NCBI GenBank assembly: GCA_035529895.1
Contig: DATKVV010000040.1
Coordinates: 1-36,260, forward strand
Direction: 5' to 3'
Length of the DNA stretch: 36,260 bases
From: JAUWKC01 sp035529895
GTDB lineage: Bacteria > Planctomycetota > Phycisphaerae > Sedimentisphaerales > Anaerobacaceae
The notes beneath the pieces are model-generated. The model made no database searches. It was not told the DNA's origin and saw only the letters and a program-made list of their open reading frames with translations. Of this stretch, positions 33,358 to 36,260 are shown piece after piece. Positions within the stretch are counted from its first letter, which is position 1; every line of letters starts with the position of its first letter. The position numbers and the translations under genes are program-made.

Positions 33358-33627
33358 TCACAGCGGCGTGCCGCTGTAAAAACTTGTCAGCCTCACGCCC
33401 TCAGCCGCCATCCGGTCGATATTGGGTGTCCTTATCAGCTTCGGGCCGAAACAGCCCAGGTCGTTGTAGCCCTGGTCGTCTGTGAAGATGATAATGAAGT
33501 TGGGCTTTCCCGCAGACGCTTTGCGTGCGACTCGCCCAAAACCGCCGCAGCCTGGCGCGGCCAGAACAGTGGCCGCCATACCCAATACCTTCAAAAACTC
33601 CAGCCGGGTGCACATATTTCTACCCAT
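33358..33627 (-). pseudogene. Truncated sulfatase, N-terminal fragment ending at the catalytic Cys codon
   Basis: The 89-residue frame has a lipoprotein-like signal (LEFLKVLGMAATVLAAPGC, Cys27; the twin-arginine is weakened to TRLEF), the metal-site segment IIIFTDDQGYNDLGCFG and then LTSFYSGTPL. In the intact paralogue the next residue is the catalytic Cys (position 90); here the codon is TGA and the sequence that follows is not sulfatase. The fragment is nearly identical in DNA to 31241-31386. It starts 16 bases after the stop of the sulfatase gene at 33644, so the two were probably cotranscribed. A product without the catalytic domain would be inactive. Confidence 0.85.
33363..33508 (-). 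repeat. Near-identical copy of 31241-31386 (sulfatase N-terminal region)
   Basis: The two segments, 2122 bases apart in the same orientation, differ at scattered positions and share uninterrupted runs such as tcagcctcacgccctcagcc and beyond. This is a direct repeat long enough to support recombination, with the quinone oxidoreductase gene and redoxin remnant between the copies. Confidence 0.85.
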
Positions 33628-33643
33628 ATCTGTGTTCTACTCG

Positions 33644-35293
33644 TCAGATGTCTCGCGCTTGCGGCCCTTCGAATTGTACCATTTCGCTTTCTTTGTAGCC
33701 GATGCGGATGGCTTTGGCCCGCAGAACCATGCCGGGTTCAAGAAAAATCGGTTTTGTGTAAATCCGCCAGCGTTCCTGCTCGCCGAGGCTGTATCCGATA
33801 GAGGCGCCGGCGGTTGCACAGCTTATTCTCGCTATCATCCTGCCATTTGCGGCAGCAGTGGTCTTAATAGTCGGCGTGGCGGTTACCGGCTGCTGTCGCC
33901 CGGGCCACATTCGCTCGATGAGTTCGTCCTCGTCGAGGCTGCCGAGGTCCCCGCTTTCCCTAATCCACTTTTCCAGCGCGGCACACATCCGCTTGAGTAC
34001 CTGCCGGTGTTCGGGCGAGTCGGCCAGATTGTTCACTTCATAAGGGTCGGTGACCACGTCGTAAAGCTCCTCGGTTGGCTTGGGGTGGCGGAAGAAGAGC
34101 TTCTGGGCTTCGATGAGCTTGCCTTCGGCGTTGAGGCGCCGCCACTCCTGCATGATGGGCATTTTTTCCATATAGTCGATTCGCTGTGCGTATGGAATCT
34201 CCGGCGTGAAATTACGGATATATCGATAACGCTTGTCGCGGGCCGTGCGGATATAATCGTCGCTGCTTTCATCCATACGGTTGCGGCCGCCGAAGACATA
34301 CTCTCGCGGCTTACCCTCTTGGCTGCCGAGTAATGCCCTGCCCTGAATGTACGACGGTATCTCAACTCTGCCAAGACTCAGCAGTGTGGGGGCAAGGTCG
34401 ATGAGATTGACCAAATCGTCACAGACGCTGCCCGGCTTAATTTTCCCTGGCCACCGGATGATAAGAGGCACGCGCAGACCCGAATCGTAGGGCCATCTCT
34501 TGCAGCGCGGCAAGCCCCGGCCGTGGTCGCTCCAGAAAAACACTACCGTATCTTCGGCCAGGCCGTCCTGCTCTAACTGTTCGAGAATCTCGGCCGCCTG
34601 ACCGTCCATTTTAGTAATCTTGTCGTAGTACCGGGCCAGGTTCTCACGCACAATTGGTGTATCGGGATAGTATGGCGGGACCACTGCCTTAGCGGGGTCG
34701 TGCGTCAGCTTTTCGCCCTCGCGGGGCCAGCATCGGGCTTCGTGGGTTGTCGTAAGGTTGATGACGCTGAAGAAAGGTATATTCGGTGGGCGGTTGCGCC
34801 AGTGGGCTTTTTTACTGCACTCATCCCAGGCGGTAAATGGCGAATTGAACTGATAGTCGGTTTTGACGTTGTTGGTGCAGTAATAGCCGGCCGCACGCAG
34901 GTATTCGGTAAAGCACTTTACCTGCGGCGGCGGGACGGCCTCGTAGCCCTTGTTCCTGGTTCGCATGTGCATCGTGCCGAGAGTGCCGGGCTGTACGCCG
35001 GTAATTATCGACGAGCGCGTCGGCGCACAGACAGGGAAGGACACAAAGGCGTTAGTATAACGGCAGCCTTGTTCGGCGAGGCGGTCGAGGCTGGGCGTCG
35101 CCGCATAGTCATCGCCGTAGCAGCCCAGGTCGGGACTTATATCCTCGCAGCTTATCCAGAGGAAGTTGGGCCGGTGCTTTCCCTCGCCCCCGAAGAATTT
35201 TCCGCTGCTCGTACAGCCTGGAACAGCCATGGTCGCTGCTCCCAGCCCCAGAGCTTTAATAAAGTCCCGCCGATTCATTTTTGGTTTCACCAT
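33644..35293 (-). CDS. Exported lipoprotein sulfatase, heparan N-sulfatase-like, with C-terminal accessory domain
   Basis: The 549-residue protein has a twin-arginine motif (MNRRDFIKALG) and lipobox VPGC (Cys27). The core resembles N-sulfoglucosamine sulfohydrolase: FLWISCEDISPDLGCYG (metal site), C89-A-P-T-R93, FFSVINLTTTHEA and FFWSDHGRGLPRCKRW. After about residue 470 a separate domain follows, with ISCATAGASIGYSL, WRIYTKPIFLEPGMVLRAKA and RIGYKESE, typical of the FN3-associated / chitobiase C-terminal domain. It may help bind or position the sugar chain. ATG 35293 has no ribosome site; ATG 35278 has GGTGA upstream and keeps the whole signal, so either may be used. Confidence 0.92.
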   Translation of the reverse strand: MVKPKMNRRDFIKALGLGAATMAVPGCTSSGKFFGGEGKHRPNFLWISCEDISPDLGCYGDDYAATPSLDRLAEQGCRYTNAFVSFPVCAPTRSSIITGVQPGTLGTMHMRTRNKGYEAVPPPQVKCFTEYLRAAGYYCTNNVKTDYQFNSPFTAWDECSKKAHWRNRPPNIPFFSVINLTTTHEARCWPREGEKLTHDPAKAVVPPYYPDTPIVRENLARYYDKITKMDGQAAEILEQLEQDGLAEDTVVFFWSDHGRGLPRCKRWPYDSGLRVPLIIRWPGKIKPGSVCDDLVNLIDLAPTLLSLGRVEIPSYIQGRALLGSQEGKPREYVFGGRNRMDESSDDYIRTARDKRYRYIRNFTPEIPYAQRIDYMEKMPIMQEWRRLNAEGKLIEAQKLFFRHPKPTEELYDVVTDPYEVNNLADSPEHRQVLKRMCAALEKWIRESGDLGSLDEDELIERMWPGRQQPVTATPTIKTTAAANGRMIARISCATAGASIGYSLGEQERWRIYTKPIFLEPGMVLRAKAIRIGYKESEMVQFEGPQARDI

Positions 35294-35469
35294 AATAATT
35301 TTTGTTTTCTTCTCGAAGACAAGGGCGTTTGTCTGCCCGGCTATTTAAGCCGCCGCTCGTGGGCAGATATGGTGATAAGTCAGGCTGCTAAGTTTCACAA
35401 GACACGCCCATGGTGTGGTCCATGTAAACAGACGCTCTTGCTCAAAGCGGCCGGTCGAAAGTGTCTATT

Positions 35470-36171
35470 TTAGTCGCCCATGCCTTTCTGCGGATAAAAG
35501 TCATTAAAGGCGGTGGCGGCGTCGGCTTTTGTCCATAATCCTACCATGCCTGCCTGAGCTAACGTATCGTCTTTAACCGATATGAGCTCCCGTGAATCGA
35601 ATTCAACTGCGAGTTCGTTTCCTTCGTGCAGGATTTGGATTCTGTGCCAGGCGCCAGGGTCCGCCTTCACGTCAGCCGAGGCCAGTTGCTTGCGTTTGCC
35701 GTCCAGTACCACGTAAAGACGCAAATTCTCTTCCAGCGGATTCCACCGTGCAACGTAATAGTTGTTGTTATCCTTGGCCCGCCAGATGATGCCGCCGCCT
35801 TGGTCTTCCTTGCCGCTTATGCGCTTAAGGTTGACCTCCAATTCAACGTTCTTGAAGCTGGTTCCTTTTGCCATAAGGAGGTTGTAGGTTTGACCGCTGT
35901 TTTTGTTGCGAGTTATCGCAATCACGGGCGAGTAGTGGGGCGCCGAATCATCCTTGATGATTTCCCATTTGGCAAATTTGCCCTTGCCGTTGGTTTCGTC
36001 AACGAGCCACACTTTTTGATCCAAGCCGGGCATGTTCAGCTCGCGTGACTGCTGCTGTTGTTGTCCACAGGAGACGGCGAGTGCGGACAGGATAGAAACA
36101 GTAACGCAAAAAAAGCCAAACTTAGAGCCTATCCGAATAACCCGGAACAACGAAACGTAATTATGGCACAA
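35470..36171 (-). CDS. DUF1080-like (3-keto-disaccharide hydrolase) lipoprotein, 5' end altered by an IS element
   Basis: The mature part has a lipobox LAVSCGQ (Cys35 in the long frame) after a hydrophobic segment, a Gln run, then a jelly-roll-type domain: WLVDETNGKGKFAKWEI, GGGIIWRAKDNNNYYVARWNP, LRLYVVLDGKRKQLASA and the characteristic MVGLWTKADAATAFNDFY. This fits the DUF1080/laminin-G-like sugar-binding or hydrolase fold. No in-frame ATG or GTG exists upstream of the signal peptide. The only starts are TTG 36171 and TTG 36150, both inside the end of the neighbouring IS element. The native start was probably lost. The gene lies about 180 bases before the sulfatase at 35293, so a shared role in polysaccharide use is plausible. 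Confidence 0.7.
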   Translation of the reverse strand: MCHNYVSLFRVIRIGSKFGFFCVTVSILSALAVSCGQQQQQSRELNMPGLDQKVWLVDETNGKGKFAKWEIIKDDSAPHYSPVIAITRNKNSGQTYNLLMAKGTSFKNVELEVNLKRISGKEDQGGGIIWRAKDNNNYYVARWNPLEENLRLYVVLDGKRKQLASADVKADPGAWHRIQILHEGNELAVEFDSRELISVKDDTLAQAGMVGLWTKADAATAFNDFYPQKGMGD

Positions 36172-36260
36172 ACAAGATGAAGCAGAGCCAAATAATTTTC
36201 AGGCTTCTTTTCCCACCGCGTCAATATGCGGCGAAAGCGGTTCATCCAGCTATGTGTCCG
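36125..36260 (-). mobile_element. End of an IS5-like insertion sequence, rest beyond the window
   Basis: The C-terminal end of an IS5-type transposase enters from the right edge and stops at 36129. The segment gagcctatccgaataa (36125-36140) overlaps the stop codon and looks like the terminal inverted repeat of this IS group. The bases next to it (ctta) would hold the target site. The partner inverted repeat and the duplication are outside the window, so the boundary is inferred. Confidence 0.65.
36129..36260 (-). CDS. IS5-family transposase, C-terminal 43 residues only
   Basis: Read on the minus strand from the window edge, the frame gives RTHSWMNRFRRILTRWEKK, PENYLALLHLVCAIITFRC and stops at TAG (36131-36129). 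This is the conserved C-terminus of IS5-type DDE transposases, including the region around the last catalytic Glu helix (RTHSWMNRFRR). The rest is beyond the window, so neither intactness nor the start can be judged. It is in a different frame from the lipoprotein gene that overlaps it. Confidence 0.85.
   Translation of the reverse strand, partial: RTHSWMNRFRRILTRWEKKPENYLALLHLVCAIITFRCSGLFG

Noticed and set aside
33170..33361. Minus-strand frame of 63 codons with KEMAVYLYVRR
   Set aside because: It overlaps the promoter of the oxidoreductase gene and shows no recognisable family; a transposase remnant was considered but not supported.
33355..33365. TGA at the catalytic Cys position read as selenocysteine
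   Set aside because: The sequence after TGA does not resume the sulfatase apart from a short SPSR coincidence, and no SECIS-like stem follows.
35300..35469. Possible terminator with GGGC and GCCC arms upstream of the sulfatase
   Set aside because: The stem is four pairs only and there is no T run.

Overview
The window looks like a chromosomal stretch from a Planctomycetota bacterium, most likely of the class Phycisphaerae. The evidence is indirect: two prepilin-like proteins with H-X9-DG-type tails, several Tat-exported lipoprotein sulfatases, a DUF1844 protein, a Zn-ribbon membrane protein, a GltX with the long post-KLSKR insert I associate with planctomycetes, and TTG starts. One sulfatase has Ser in place of the catalytic Cys and would need an anaerobic maturase, which fits an anaerobic or facultative lifestyle. 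This placement is inference; no rRNA or tRNA gene was recognised.

Layout. 1-2459 (minus): the start of a secreted DUF4114/PASTA-repeat protein that runs off the left edge, carrying six nearly identical 204-bp units. 2460-3364: a mostly gene-free gap with a probable small RNA (about 3053-3190). 3365-6220: a small conserved-looking protein, queA, and a UDP-sugar pyrophosphorylase. 6221-9774: a module of two paralogous pseudopilins flanking an ECF sigma/anti-sigma pair, each pilin gene ending in its own hairpin terminator. 9856-14777 (plus): aconitase, LOG-family protein, a secreted two-domain protein of unknown function and hisD, apparently one operon. 14793-16612 (minus): a Zn-ribbon membrane protein and a BamE-like lipoprotein. 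16815-23764 (minus): a housekeeping operon gltX-pfkB-thpR-recA-alaS behind a good promoter. 23889-26129 (plus): a GDP-mannose-hydrolase-like Nudix protein and glnS. 26140-28374 (minus): smpB, DUF1844, trpC and a half-size TauE.

28440-36260 is the accessory part. Three complete sulfatases and one truncated copy, all with a lipoprotein export signal, sit with a DUF1080-like lipoprotein and look like a sulfated-polysaccharide degradation locus. It has been rearranged. A GC-rich quinone-oxidoreductase-like gene (about 70% GC in a sampled stretch) sits between a truncated redoxin and a sulfatase fragment that stops exactly at the catalytic Cys codon. At the right edge the end of an IS5-like element runs into the 5' end of the DUF1080-like lipoprotein gene.

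The best candidates for something undescribed are the pilin/ECF/anti-sigma/pilin module with its shared leader, the small RNA at 3053-3190, the duplicated-domain secreted protein at 12438-13433, and the rearranged sulfatase locus.
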